Notes: generated by a model from the letters alone, not told the origin. A stretch of DNA of 64,000 nucleotides from Paraburkholderia sprentiae WSM5005 (GCF_001865575.2 NZ_CP017561.2:558001-622000), one strand, 5' to 3'; numbered from the stretch's first letter, positions 8,701 to 17,974 are shown. Translations and numbers: made by a program.

Positions 8701-11070
8701 ATGAACCAGCAAGCCGAACCGTTCCTGAAAGAGGTTCAGGATCTCGACGACTTCACCCAGGTCCACGTGTCGCGTCCGCACGAATCCGCGCATCTGCACG
8801 TGAGCGGCCGCGCGACGTACACCGATGACATCCCCGAGGCGGCCGGCACGCTGCACGCCGCGCTGGGGCTGTCGTCGAAGGCGCACGCGAAGCTCGTGTC
8901 GATCGCGCTCGACCAGGTGCGCGCGACGCCCGGCGTCGTCGCCGTCTTCACCGCCGCCGACGTCCCCGGCGTCAACGACGTCGGCCCGATCATTCATGGC
9001 GACGATCCCATCCTCGCCGACGGCGTGGTGCAATACGTCGGCCAGCCGATCTTCATCGTGGTCGCGACGTCGCACGAGGCGGCGCGTCGTGGCGCGCGGC
9101 GCGCCGACGTGGTCTACGAGGAACTGCCGGCGGTCTTGACCGCGCAGCAGGCGCGCGCCGCGAACCAGTTCGTGTTGCCGCCGATGAAGCTCGCGCGCGG
9201 CGACGCCGGCACGAAGATCGCGCGCGCCACGCATCGTGAGACCGGTGAGATGCTGCTCGGCGGCCAGGAGCAGTTCTATCTGGAAGGGCAGATCTCGTAC
9301 GCGGTGCCGAAGGACGACGACGGCATGCACGTCTATTGCTCGACCCAGCATCCGACCGAAATGCAGCACCTCGTCGCGCATACGTTGGGCGTGGCTTCGC
9401 ATAACGTGGTGATCGAATGCCGGCGCATGGGCGGCGGTTTCGGCGGCAAGGAATCGCAGTCGGCGCTGTTCGCGTGCTGCGCGGCGCTCGCCGCGTCGAA
9501 GCTGCTGTGCCCGGTCAAGCTGCGCCCGGATCGCGACGACGACATGATGGTGACGGGCAAGCGCCACGATTTCCACTACACGTACGAAGTGGGCTACGAC
9601 GAACAGGGCTTGATCGAGGGCGTCGCGGTCGACATGACCTCGCGTTGCGGCTTTTCCGCGGACCTGTCGGGCCCGGTGATGACGCGCGCGCTGTGCCACT
9701 TCGACAACGCGTACTGGCTGTCCGACGTCTCGATCGACGGCTTCTGCGGCAAGACCAATACGCAGTCGAACACCGCGTTTCGCGGCTTCGGCGGCCCGCA
9801 GGGCGCATTCGCGATCGAATACATCCTCGACAACGTCGCGCGCTCGTGCGGCATCGATGCGCTCGACGTACGCCGCCGCAATCTGTACGGCAAGACCGAG
9901 CGCAACCAGACGCCGTATGGCCAGGTGGTCGAAGACAACGTGATTCACGAGCTGATCGACGAACTCGAAGCGACCAGCGACTACCGCGCGCGCCGCAAAG
10001 AGATCGACGAATTCAACGCGAACAACGCGATCCTGAAGAAGGGCATGGCACTCACGCCGGTCAAGTTCGGCATCGCATTCAACGTCACGCACTTCAACCA
10101 GGCCGGTGCATTGGTGCACATCTACACCGACGGGTCGGTGCTCGTGAACCACGGCGGCACCGAAATGGGCCAGGGGCTGAATACGAAGGTCGCGCAGGTC
10201 GTCGCGCATGAACTCGGCGTCGGCTTCGACCGCATTCGCGTGAGCGCGACCGATACCAGCAAGGTCGCCAATACGTCGGCGACGGCCGCGTCGACCGGTT
10301 CCGATCTGAACGGCAAGGCCGCGCAGGACGCGGCGCGCCAACTGCGCGAGCGGCTCGCCGCATTCGCCGCCGAGCGTTTCGGCGCGGGCAGCGTGCCTGC
10401 GCGGGATGTGCGCTTCGCGCACGACTGCGTGGTGGTGGGCGACGCGGCCGTGCCGTTCGAGGAAGTGGTCGCGAAGGCTTATCTCGCGCGTATCCAGCTG
10501 TGGTCCGACGGCTTCTATGCGACGCCCAAGCTCTACTGGGATCAGTCGAAGCTGCAGGGCCGGCCGTTTCACTACTACTCGTATGGCGCGGCGGTGTCGG
10601 AAGTCGTGATCGACACGCTGACCGGCGAAATGCGGGTGCTGCGCGCCGATGCGCTGCACGACGTGGGGGCATCGTTGAATCCGGCGCTCGACGTCGGCCA
10701 GGTGGAAGGCGCGTTCATTCAGGGCATGGGCTGGCTCACCACCGAGGAGCTGTGGTGGAACGCGGGCGGCAAGCTGATGACGCACGCGCCGTCCACTTAC
10801 AAGATTCCGACCGTCAACGACGTGCCGCCGGTCTTCAACGTTAAGCTGTTCACAAACCGCAACGCGGAAGACAGCATTCATCGTTCGAAGGCGACCGGCG
10901 AGCCGCCGCTATTGCTGCCGTTCTCGGTGTTTTTCGCGGTGCGCGACGCGGTGTCGGCGGTGGGCGGCCACCGGATCAATCCGCCGCTCAATGCGCCCGC
11001 AACCAGCGCGGAAATCCTGAAGGCGGTCGGCGCGGTGCGGGCCGCCACGGCGGCCGCGCGGCAGGCGTGA
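8701..11070 (+). CDS. xdhB: Xanthine dehydrogenase large subunit (molybdopterin-binding)
   Basis: 789-residue catalytic subunit carrying the molybdenum cofactor. It shows the G-G-G-F-G-G-K-E-S-Q and A-F-R-G-F-G-G-P-Q-G cofactor loops, the G-G-T-E-M-G-Q-G loop and, near residue 734, G-E-P-P-L-L-L with the general-base Glu of the xanthine oxidase family. The start at ATG 8701 has GGAG about 10 bases upstream (in ACGGAGAACACAACC). Length is normal for the two-subunit bacterial enzyme. It pairs with xdhA immediately upstream. The accessory gene xdhC follows but is shortened, so cofactor sulfuration may be impaired in this strain. Confidence 0.95.
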   Translation: MNQQAEPFLKEVQDLDDFTQVHVSRPHESAHLHVSGRATYTDDIPEAAGTLHAALGLSSKAHAKLVSIALDQVRATPGVVAVFTAADVPGVNDVGPIIHGDDPILADGVVQYVGQPIFIVVATSHEAARRGARRADVVYEELPAVLTAQQARAANQFVLPPMKLARGDAGTKIARATHRETGEMLLGGQEQFYLEGQISYAVPKDDDGMHVYCSTQHPTEMQHLVAHTLGVASHNVVIECRRMGGGFGGKESQSALFACCAALAASKLLCPVKLRPDRDDDMMVTGKRHDFHYTYEVGYDEQGLIEGVAVDMTSRCGFSADLSGPVMTRALCHFDNAYWLSDVSIDGFCGKTNTQSNTAFRGFGGPQGAFAIEYILDNVARSCGIDALDVRRRNLYGKTERNQTPYGQVVEDNVIHELIDELEATSDYRARRKEIDEFNANNAILKKGMALTPVKFGIAFNVTHFNQAGALVHIYTDGSVLVNHGGTEMGQGLNTKVAQVVAHELGVGFDRIRVSATDTSKVANTSATAASTGSDLNGKAAQDAARQLRERLAAFAAERFGAGSVPARDVRFAHDCVVVGDAAVPFEEVVAKAYLARIQLWSDGFYATPKLYWDQSKLQGRPFHYYSYGAAVSEVVIDTLTGEMRVLRADALHDVGASLNPALDVGQVEGAFIQGMGWLTTEELWWNAGGKLMTHAPSTYKIPTVNDVPPVFNVKLFTNRNAEDSIHRSKATGEPPLLLPFSVFFAVRDAVSAVGGHRINPPLNAPATSAEILKAVGAVRAATAAARQA

Positions 11071-11100
11071 TCGCGGTTGGCGAACGAACCGGAGCGCAAC

Positions 11101-11721
11101 ATGCCAGCACGCCCCAACCATTTTCCGGGCGACACGAGCGTCATCAACGATGGTCCACCGGTCCATGCCGACCGGCGCGGCACCGCGTCCGAGCTTGCGC
11201 CGCGGCCGGCGCCGATGCATATCGTGCTGTTCGGCGCGGGGCACGTCGGCCATGCGCTCGTGCAACTGCTCGGCCGCCTGCCGTGCGTGGTCCAGTGGGT
11301 CGATGAACGCGACGAGCTGTTCCCCGACGAGACGCCGCACAACGTGCAGGTCGAAGCGACCGACACGCCCGACGCGGTCGTCGACGCCGCGCCGCCCGGC
11401 GCGTGGTTTCTGGTAATGACGCACAACCATGCGCTCGATTTTTCGCTCGCCGCGCGCATCATGCGGCGGCGCGATTTCAGCTACTTCGGCATGATCGGCT
11501 CGAAGACGAAGCGCGTGAAGTTCGAGCGGCGTCTGCTCGCGCGCGGCGTGGAGCGGGAGCGGCTCGCGCAGATGACCTGTCCGATCGGCGTAGAAGGGAT
11601 CGTCGACAAGGCGCCCGCTGCGATCGCGATCGCGGTGTGCGCGCAACTGCTGGTTATCGCTTCGCGCGCGGCGTCCTGCGCGCGACCAGCTCACGCGACA
11701 CCTTGGACATCAACGTGCTGA
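11101..11721 (+). CDS. xdhC: XdhC accessory protein, N-terminal domain missing
   Basis: XdhC binds molybdenum cofactor and delivers it, sulfurated, to XdhB. This copy is about 206 residues and contains only the C-terminal Rossmann part: H-I-V-L-F-G-A-G-H-V-G-H-A-L near residue 40, W-V-D-E-R-D-E-L-F, M-T-H-N-H-A-L-D-F, G-M-I-G-S-K-T-K-R and M-T-C-P-I-G-V-E-G-I. The XdhC_CoxI domain normally in front of it is absent; the upstream sequence is the end of xdhB. The last 20 residues are unlike the usual ending and the frame overlaps the 3' end of the convergent LysR gene by 68 bases. GGAG at 11091-11094 favours ATG 11101. It is either a degraded gene or a short variant. Confidence 0.75.
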   Translation: MPARPNHFPGDTSVINDGPPVHADRRGTASELAPRPAPMHIVLFGAGHVGHALVQLLGRLPCVVQWVDERDELFPDETPHNVQVEATDTPDAVVDAAPPGAWFLVMTHNHALDFSLAARIMRRRDFSYFGMIGSKTKRVKFERRLLARGVERERLAQMTCPIGVEGIVDKAPAAIAIAVCAQLLVIASRAASCARPAHATPWTSTC

Positions 11722-12601
11722 GCCAGCCGATATCGCTCGGCCGATCCGGCTGCGGATGCCACAACTGATAGCAGCGGATGCGCGGAAACGCGATCGGCAC
11801 GTCGACGACCGCGAGCGGCAACATGCTCGCGTAGTGCATCGCGAAGCGGCGCGTCGTCGTGAAGATCAGATCCGATTGCAGAAGCGTCTGCGCGACGAGC
11901 CCGAAATAGGGCAGCGTCGCGACGATGCGCCGGCTCGCCTTCGCCCGCGCGAAGCCGGTATCGATCGCGCCGCCGCGCGCGCCGCTGTAGGGGGTCGGCG
12001 CGAGATGCGGCGCGGCCAGGTAGGCGTCGCGCGTGAGCGGCTCGCGGGTGAGCGGATGGTCGGCGCGCATCATGCACACGACGGTATCGGCGAACAGATC
12101 GCTGCGCTCGAAGCGCGGATCGGGCTTCGGCCAGTTGCCGATCACGAGATCGAGTTCGCCGGCCTCGAGCGCGGCGGAATGATCGAGCAGCGGTCCCAGC
12201 GATTCGATTTCGAGCCGCGCATGCGGTGCGGATTCGCGAAACCGCGCGATCACGGTCGGCATGAAGAAATCGTTCAGATAGTCGGGCGCGGCGACGCGAA
12301 ACGTGCGCCGCGAGCGGCCCGGGTCGAAATCCCCGTGCGGTGTCGCGACGAACTCGACATCGCGCAGCACGCGCTGCGCGGCCGCGAGCAGTGACTCGCC
12401 GAATTCGGTCGGCACCATCCCCGACTTGCCGCGCACCAGGATCGGATCGCCAAGCGTTTCGCGCAGCTTGCGCAGCGCGGTGCTGATCGCGGGCTGGGTC
12501 TGATTCAGCCGCAACGCGGTCTGCGTGACGCTGCGCTCGACCAGCAGTGTGCGCAGCACGCGCACGAGCCAGATATCGAGTGAGGCGGCGGTGTCGTCCA
12601 T
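11654..12601 (-). CDS. LysR family transcriptional regulator
   Basis: About 315 residues. The N-terminal winged helix-turn-helix covers roughly residues 8-65, with S-V-T-Q-T-A-L-R-L-N-Q-T-Q-P-A-I-S as recognition region, followed by an effector-binding domain of type 2 periplasmic-binding fold. The ATG at 12601 was chosen because it starts at the usual distance before the HTH; a TTG at 12622 adds seven residues. It lies 46 bases after the HCCA-isomerase-like gene on the same strand and probably shares its transcript. Its 3' end overlaps xdhC tail to tail. The effector is unknown. Confidence 0.88.
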   Translation of the reverse strand: MDDTAASLDIWLVRVLRTLLVERSVTQTALRLNQTQPAISTALRKLRETLGDPILVRGKSGMVPTEFGESLLAAAQRVLRDVEFVATPHGDFDPGRSRRTFRVAAPDYLNDFFMPTVIARFRESAPHARLEIESLGPLLDHSAALEAGELDLVIGNWPKPDPRFERSDLFADTVVCMMRADHPLTREPLTRDAYLAAPHLAPTPYSGARGGAIDTGFARAKASRRIVATLPYFGLVAQTLLQSDLIFTTTRRFAMHYASMLPLAVVDVPIAFPRIRCYQLWHPQPDRPSDIGWLSTLMSKVSRELVARRTPRAKR

Positions 12602-12647
12602 GATCGAAGCGCGTGCAGTCAAGGCGCGGCCCGCTGCGGCTACCGCG

Positions 12648-13298
12648 TTATGCCGGCTTGTTCGCCAGCCCCCACGGCAGCGAACTGATCCGCTTCACCT
12701 CGCCCGATTCGAGCCAGTTTGGCGTGCGTGCGCAATACAGCACCATCGGCAGCGCGTCTTCGCCCCAGAACAGCTGGTCGTTCAGACGGAACGTCGGCAC
12801 GCCGTAGACGCCGAGGCCGATCGCCTCGGCGGTATTGCGTTGCAGTTGCGCCTTCACGGCTTCGTTCTGGATCAGCGCCGGGCCGTCCGGCTTGCCGACG
12901 CGCTCGCACAGTTCGGCGAACGCTTCGTCGCTCGACGGGTCGCGCCCCTCGCGCCAGATGAAGCGGAAAATCTCGCGCACGAATTGCACGTCGCCGTTCG
13001 CTGCGGTCGCGAGCAGCAGCGGCTTGATCGAATCGAACGGATGGGCGGGCGGCATTTTGTACGGAATGCCGAGCTGCTCCGCGCGAAACAGCGCGTGCCG
13101 GTACATGAAGGTGCGCTTGGCGGGCACGCTGTACGCGGAGCGCTGGCCCCAGTGGCGATACAGATCGTTCAGCACGACCGGCGTGAACGCGAAGTCGAAG
13201 CCGGGCCATTTGTCGTGTTGCTCGAGCAACAGGTAAGTGAACGGCGAGACGAAATCGTAAAACCACAGCGGCTGTTGGGCGTCGATGCCAACGGTCAT
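12648..13298 (-). CDS. 2-hydroxychromene-2-carboxylate isomerase family (DsbA-fold, GST kappa-like)
   Basis: 216 residues of the DsbA/GST-kappa fold. The active-site region F-Y-D-F-V-S-P-F-T-Y-L has Ser in place of the redox Cys, as in NahD-type isomerases that use glutathione to rearrange 2-hydroxychromene-2-carboxylate in naphthalene-type degradation. The C-terminal G-V-Y-G-V-P-T-F-R-L contains the cis-Pro loop. A GGGAGA ribosome site precedes the ATG on the minus strand. No other aromatic ring-cleavage genes are near, so the physiological substrate is uncertain; many Burkholderiaceae carry orphan members. Confidence 0.85.
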   Translation of the reverse strand: MTVGIDAQQPLWFYDFVSPFTYLLLEQHDKWPGFDFAFTPVVLNDLYRHWGQRSAYSVPAKRTFMYRHALFRAEQLGIPYKMPPAHPFDSIKPLLLATAANGDVQFVREIFRFIWREGRDPSSDEAFAELCERVGKPDGPALIQNEAVKAQLQRNTAEAIGLGVYGVPTFRLNDQLFWGEDALPMVLYCARTPNWLESGEVKRISSLPWGLANKPA

Positions 13299-13456
13299 AA
13301 ATGTCTCCCGGATTGCCTGCGTCGGACGGCGCGGAGGGTGGGCGTCCGTTATCTCATCAAAATTGTAGCGATCTTACGCGGTGCGGTCCCGGCTTGCACC
13401 GGCGATATCCCCTGGGGGCGGGCGCCGGGTGCCGGTTCTGGCGGTGGCGCCAGAGC

Positions 13457-14869
13457 TCAGCCTTTGACTTTGTCGGTCGCCGGCTCGTCGGCCTCGTCCA
13501 GCCCGCGCTGCGTGTCGCGGCTTTCGGTCAGCCGCCGCCGCACGAATCCGATGTGCTCGCGCAGCACGTAGAACTGATCCGCATATGCGAGCGGCATCTT
13601 CATGCCGTTGACGGAGTCTTCGATCGCGTCGAGCCGCTCGATCAGCGCCGCGCGTTCGGTCGACAAATGTTCGCTGAGCGCGCTGCGCTCGATCGCGATC
13701 AGCGAGCCGTACCAGCGATAGATGCGCGACTTGACCCGCCACGCGTACAACCCCGGCACGACGCGCAGCGCCGGCACGAGCAACACGATCAGCGGCACGA
13801 CGATCACCAGCAGGCGGTCCGCGAGACTCGCGATCCAGAACGGCAGGGTCCGGTACAGGAAGCTCTTACCCGACTTGTAGTAGCGCGCGGCGTCGTCGGA
13901 AAGCGGGAAGTCGTGCGCGAGCGGCGACGGGAATTCGCCCGCGCGCTGCATGGTCGTCGCGCCGCCATGCACTTCGCGCGCGGCTTCGATCAGCAGATCC
14001 GACAGCGCCGGATGCAGCGAATCGCGCGCGATCAGCTCGGCGGTCGGCGCGACGATGCTGATCGAGGTCGCCGGCAGGTTGTTGCCGAGGTCGAAGGCGC
14101 CCATCGGCACCTTCAGATGCGTCAGGTACGGAAAGCGGCGCGTGTACGCGTCGGCCTGCGTGAAATCGTAGAAGCGCACGTTCTGCGTGCGGTAGAGCTT
14201 GCCCATCACGGCAGGCTGCGCCGAGTCGCCGGCGAGGAAGGTCGCGTCGATCGTGCCGTCGATCAGCGCGTTGGCGGCTGCGTCACCCGTCAGCGGCAGC
14301 AGTTGGGTCGGACCGCCCGGCGCGATGCCGTTGGCCTTCAGCAGCGCGAGCGCGAGCTCGCGGGTGCCGCTGCCCTCGGGGCCGATCGCGAGGCGCTCGC
14401 CCTTGAACCCGGACAGCCAGTCGACGGGTGCGCCGCGATAGAAGATCGCGAGCGGCACGTAAGCGACGCTGCCGAGCGACATCAGGTTCTTGTCCTTGTC
14501 CTGCGCGCCGGGCGCGATGCCGCCTTGCACAAAGCCGACGTCGACGTTGGCGTTGGGGTCCGACAACCGCTTGAGATTTTCCTGCGAGCCCTGCGAGGCC
14601 AGCACGTTTAGCGTAATGCGGTTGCGCGCAAGGATCGTCTTGTACTTCTGCGCGGCGATCCAGAACGTGCTGCCGACGGGGCCGGCGCTAATCGTCAGCG
14701 TATTCGGCGGGGCGGGCTGGATCAGCCGCACGGCGGCCCAGATCGCGACGATCACGAGCAGTACCAGCGGGCCGAACGAGACCGCCAGGTCGCGCCACGA
14801 GATCGCGACGAAACGGGCGACGAGACGGGTGGGGCGAGTGGAGCGGGTGGGGCCGGTGTCAGGCTTCAT
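13457..14869 (-). CDS. TAXI family TRAP transporter solute-binding protein, membrane-anchored
   Basis: About 470 residues. A membrane segment near residues 30-52 is followed by the TAXI-type binding domain: L-T-I-S-A-G-P-V-G-S-T-F-W, then V-L-A-S-Q-G-S-Q-E-N-L, then V-D-V-G-F-V-Q-G-G. A second hydrophobic segment comes after the domain (about residues 340-365), and the C-terminus is cytoplasmic and charged. Most TAXI proteins are soluble periplasmic receptors. This double-anchored form with no TRAP membrane subunit nearby suggests sensing or an orphan receptor. ATG 14869 is chosen over upstream in-frame sequence that is Arg-rich and unlike the family. Confidence 0.82.
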   Translation of the reverse strand: MKPDTGPTRSTRPTRLVARFVAISWRDLAVSFGPLVLLVIVAIWAAVRLIQPAPPNTLTISAGPVGSTFWIAAQKYKTILARNRITLNVLASQGSQENLKRLSDPNANVDVGFVQGGIAPGAQDKDKNLMSLGSVAYVPLAIFYRGAPVDWLSGFKGERLAIGPEGSGTRELALALLKANGIAPGGPTQLLPLTGDAAANALIDGTIDATFLAGDSAQPAVMGKLYRTQNVRFYDFTQADAYTRRFPYLTHLKVPMGAFDLGNNLPATSISIVAPTAELIARDSLHPALSDLLIEAAREVHGGATTMQRAGEFPSPLAHDFPLSDDAARYYKSGKSFLYRTLPFWIASLADRLLVIVVPLIVLLVPALRVVPGLYAWRVKSRIYRWYGSLIAIERSALSEHLSTERAALIERLDAIEDSVNGMKMPLAYADQFYVLREHIGFVRRRLTESRDTQRGLDEADEPATDKVKG

Positions 14870-15373
14870 CGGATCAGCTGAAAGCGACGGTCGATAGGGC
14901 TCGAATGTGCGAAGGCGGCTCGGCGGCGCCCCGCACGCGTCGCGCCGATGGTACCTGAGATTGGCGCGGCCGCGAAACGCGCGGCCGCCGTCACGCCGAC
15001 AAACGCGTAACAAATGGTGAACGTCACGGTGAACGTTGCGGTGAATGTCGCAAACGAACGCCTGCTGTCGGGGCGCACACCGCGTGGTAAACCCTTTGCG
15101 CTTCTGTCCCGGCTAGATTAAATTGTGCATCGCTACCGCGATCCAACGTTTGCGGCGCGATCCTGGCGAGGCTGACAAGAACCGGGAGCGTCGGCGGACT
15201 TCGCGTTAGCCGGTTGCCGGTTGCCCGGTAATCAGTCGCTCTCGCCTCTTGCACATCGTGTCGCAGCCGTTGTCGGCCGTCGCTCACGCGCGTTCGCGTG
15301 ATGATGGCCGCCCGTTGTCGTAACGAAGCCGCTTATTGATGCGGTCCAAGGTGAAACCAAGGAGAAGAGAGCT
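14870..15373 (+). other. Intergenic stretch between divergent TAXI and BON genes
   Basis: 504 bases with no convincing gene. A possible plus-strand sigma70 promoter is TTGCGC at 15096-15101, a 17-base spacer and TAAATT at 15119-15124; it would leave a leader of about 245 bases before the BON gene. This is weak, and nothing shows a structured leader beyond scattered GC-rich hairpins. Confidence 0.3.
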
Positions 15374-15721
15374 ATGAAGACGATCGGTTTTCTGAAAACG
15401 CTGGGTCCGGTTGTGGCGATGGTGGTGGCGTGCAACGTCTATGCGCAGACGAACGCTCCGGCAACCGATACGGCGTCGGCGGCAGCCTCCGTCAAGGCCG
15501 GCAAGCGCGCGAATCACGCCCTCGGCCGCAAGGTGCGCGCCGCGCTGAGCAAGACCCAGGGTCTCAACGTGTCGAACATCGCCGTGCGCGCGCGCGGGGG
15601 CGCGGTGACGCTGACCGGCACGGTGCCGAGCCAGGGCGAGATCGACTCGGCCGGCGAAGCTGCCAAGGGCGTCGCGGGCGTGACGTCCGTGTCGAACAAG
15701 CTGACCGTGATGCAACAGTAA
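15374..15721 (+). CDS. Periplasmic BON-domain protein (OsmY-like)
   Basis: 115 residues. A signal peptide covers residues 1-25, with predicted cleavage after N-V-Y-A. The rest is one BON domain: L-G-R-K-V-R-A-A-L-S, then G-A-V-T-L-T-G-T-V-P-S-Q-G-E-I-D, then G-V-T-S-V-S-N-K-L. BON domains bind phospholipid and appear in OsmY and osmotic-stress envelope proteins. AAGGAGAAGAG lies just upstream of the ATG. It is a single-gene unit closed by a strong terminator 64 bases downstream. Confidence 0.88.
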   Translation: MKTIGFLKTLGPVVAMVVACNVYAQTNAPATDTASAAASVKAGKRANHALGRKVRAALSKTQGLNVSNIAVRARGGAVTLTGTVPSQGEIDSAGEAAKGVAGVTSVSNKLTVMQQ

Positions 15722-15784
15722 GCGATGCGCGGGTGCGCGCGGCGCCGCAAGGCCGCGTCGCGCGATCTATCTATCCGCTCCGAA

Positions 15785-15814
15785 GCTCCGGCATGATTGC
15801 CGGAGCTTTTTTTT
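15785..15814 (+). terminator. Rho-independent terminator of the BON gene
   Basis: A perfect nine-base stem, GCTCCGGCA at 15785-15793 and TGCCGGAGC at 15798-15806, with a four-base loop, is followed by eight T residues (15807-15814). Confidence 0.93.
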
Positions 15815-15986
15815 CGCCGCTGGTTGTGGAACGTGGTATTTCGTGAGCTTTGCGGGGCCGCAGCAATGCGGCTTGCCGCGCTCACCGGCCCTGATCGGGG
15901 CGCGGCCGCTGCGGATTCGTGCGCTGCGACACATTGCCGACGCAGCGCGAGGCGTACTGTGACGAGGAGGAACAGGAGCCAAGGTC

Positions 15987-16235
15987 ATGGAAACCACGCT
16001 GTTTCGCTATATCGATCTGCCGATCGGGGATCGCGCGGCGTTCGAACTGGTGTGCGCGCGACGCGGTTTCGCGCCCGCGCATTTCGACATCAGCGCGAGC
16101 GCGGCACCGGGTGAGCCGGCGCACGAGCGCGTTGTCACGGTGCGGCGCGGCGGCTGGTCACAGTCGTATCGCGACCGCGACGGTCAGTGGGTCAGGCAGT
16201 TCGAGGCGGATCTGACTTGCCGGTTTTTCAAATAG
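15987..16235 (+). CDS. Small conserved hypothetical protein
   Basis: 82 residues, no family recognised. It has an AGGAG site about 11 bases upstream, codon use like its core neighbours, and no signal peptide or membrane segment. The C-terminal half (V-V-T-V-R-R-G-G-W-S-Q-S-Y near residues 48-60) is rich in Arg and aromatic residues. It stands between the BON gene terminator and the convergent TauE-family gene. Confidence 0.6.
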   Translation: METTLFRYIDLPIGDRAAFELVCARRGFAPAHFDISASAAPGEPAHERVVTVRRGGWSQSYRDRDGQWVRQFEADLTCRFFK

Positions 16236-16284
16236 AGAGACGCGGCGCACGGGCGCGGCACGGGGTTCGCGTGTCCTCAGCGCA

Positions 16285-17073
16285 TCACGACAACACGAGC
16301 CGCACGCCGACCAGCGTCAGCGTCGCCGCGAGCAGATTGCGCAGCAGCGCGTCGGGCGCGCGCGACGCCAGATAGCTGCCGATCGCGATGCCAGGCAGCG
16401 ACCCCACTAGCAGCGACACCAGCATCGACCAGTCGACCGAGCCGAGCAGCCAATGTCCGGCGCCCGCCAGCAATGTCAGCGGCACCGCGTGCGCGATGTC
16501 GGAGCCGACGATGCGCGTCGTCGGCAGCATCGGATACAGCAGCAACAACACCGTCACGCCGATCGCGCCCGCGCCCACCGACGTCAACGACACCAGCACG
16601 CCGAGGGTTGCGCCGGTCAGCATGGTCAGCCCGAGCGTGCGTGCCTGACTCGGCGCGCGTTGCTTGCGCGCGCCGAGCGCCGCGAGCTGCGGACGAAACA
16701 CCAGCGCGATCGCGGTAATCAGCAGCGCCGCGCCGAGCACGACCTGGATCAGCCGGCTCGCGCCCGGCGTGTCCATCCCGTAGCGATGCAGCAGGATCAG
16801 CGTGATGGTGGCCGCGGGCACGCTACCGGCCGCGAGGCGCAGCGTGATCTGCCAGTCGACCGAGCCCTTCAGGCCGTGCACCAGCGTGCCGGTCGCCTTG
16901 GTGGCGGCCGCGTACAGCAGGTCGGTGCCGACCGCGGTGGCCGGGTGCACCTTGAACAGCAGGACGAGGATCGGCGTCATCAGCGAGCCGCCGCCGACGC
17001 CCGTCAGGCCGACCAGAAATCCGACGAACAGGCCGGAGACGGAGTACAGCAGATCGATGTGGGGTAGAGCCAT
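16285..17073 (-). CDS. TauE/SafE family sulfite or anion exporter
   Basis: 262 residues, about eight hydrophobic segments. The first repeat has G-F-L-V-G-L-T-G-V-G-G-G-S-L-M-T-P and the second L-V-S-L-T-S-V-G-A-G-A-I-G, the paired signature of the TauE/SafE family, which exports sulfite, sulfoacetate or similar sulfur anions. The start is ATG 17073; the frame is open upstream for 116 Arg-rich codons that are unlikely to be translated. Its LysE-family neighbour upstream is on the same strand about 250 bases away. Confidence 0.88.
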   Translation of the reverse strand: MALPHIDLLYSVSGLFVGFLVGLTGVGGGSLMTPILVLLFKVHPATAVGTDLLYAAATKATGTLVHGLKGSVDWQITLRLAAGSVPAATITLILLHRYGMDTPGASRLIQVVLGAALLITAIALVFRPQLAALGARKQRAPSQARTLGLTMLTGATLGVLVSLTSVGAGAIGVTVLLLLYPMLPTTRIVGSDIAHAVPLTLLAGAGHWLLGSVDWSMLVSLLVGSLPGIAIGSYLASRAPDALLRNLLAATLTLVGVRLVLS

Positions 17074-17326
17074 TGAACGGACAGCTGACGCAGCGCGCGT
17101 GAAGGGTTGGGCGGCAAGCCCGGCGTACGCGCCGGGGAGGGCTGGTGCGGCGGCGTGCGGTGCGCTGCGCGGTCGCTCGGCCGTCGCCGGTGCGACGAAA
17201 GGCGCTATTGTCGCAAAACTGCCGCGCCTGCGTGCGCACTTGTTTAAGGCGAGCGCGCCGCGGCTGGCGTCGGGCTGCGTTCGGCATGCACGGCGCGGGT
17301 GTGTCGCGTGGCGTGCGTGGTGCCGT

Positions 17327-17974
17327 TCAGAGCGCGCGGCGGATTTCGATGAGGCCGAACGCCGCGAGCGTGAGTCCGACCACGCGATCGATCGCGAGAC
17401 GCAGCCTGCCGCCGATCGCATGACGCGCGAGCGACACCGCGCTCACCAGAGAACACCACCACGCGATCGAGCCGGCGAACACGCCGCCGACCGTCGTCAG
17501 CGCGATGGCTGGCGAGAACGCGCCGCGCGGTGCGAGCGTCGTGAACAGCGCCGCGAACATGATGACGGTCTGCGGATTGGTCAGCGTCAGCAGCAGCGCG
17601 CTGGCGTACGCGCGCAGCGCGCCGGCGCGGCCGATCTGCGCGAGCTCGCCGTTGCCATTGCCGTTGCTGTCGACGGTTTCGGCGGGCGGCTTCTGCAGCA
17701 GTGCGCGCACGCCGAGATACAGCAGGAACAGGCCCGCGAGCAGATGCAGCGGGCGGTCGTACGCGAGCATGAACTGAGAAATGCCGACGAGGCCGAGCGC
17801 CGCGATCAGCCCGTAGGCCGCGTCGCCGCTCGCGATGCCGAAGCCGATCGCGAGTCCCGCTCGCGGGCCGCCAGTCAGCGTGCGGCGGATGCACAGCATG
17901 CCCATCGGCCCCACCGGTGCGGCGATCGCGAGGCCGACGCCGGCGGCGGTGAAAAACAGACTGGTGGTGGACAT
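17327..17974 (-). CDS. LysE/RhtB family amino-acid exporter
   Basis: 215 residues with six hydrophobic segments. The N-terminus A-I-A-A-P-V-G-P-M-G-M-L-C-I-R-R-T-L matches the conserved P-G-P region of LysE exporters, and L-T-L-T-N-P-Q-T-V-I-M-F is the second-repeat signature. It carries a short Asn/Gly linker (N-G-N-G-N-G) in the cytoplasmic loop. ATG 17974 is used, since upstream codons lack family resemblance. It likely exports an amino acid such as threonine or homoserine; the substrate is not determinable. Confidence 0.88.
   Translation of the reverse strand: MSTTSLFFTAAGVGLAIAAPVGPMGMLCIRRTLTGGPRAGLAIGFGIASGDAAYGLIAALGLVGISQFMLAYDRPLHLLAGLFLLYLGVRALLQKPPAETVDSNGNGNGELAQIGRAGALRAYASALLLTLTNPQTVIMFAALFTTLAPRGAFSPAIALTTVGGVFAGSIAWWCSLVSAVSLARHAIGGRLRLAIDRVVGLTLAAFGLIEIRRAL

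Noticed and set aside
8515..10881. Long open frame antisense to xdhB (788 codons), and similar long antisense frames over GC-rich genes
   Set aside because: High third-position GC keeps antisense frames free of stops. The translation is Arg/His-rich with no motif, while the other strand encodes an intact xdhB.
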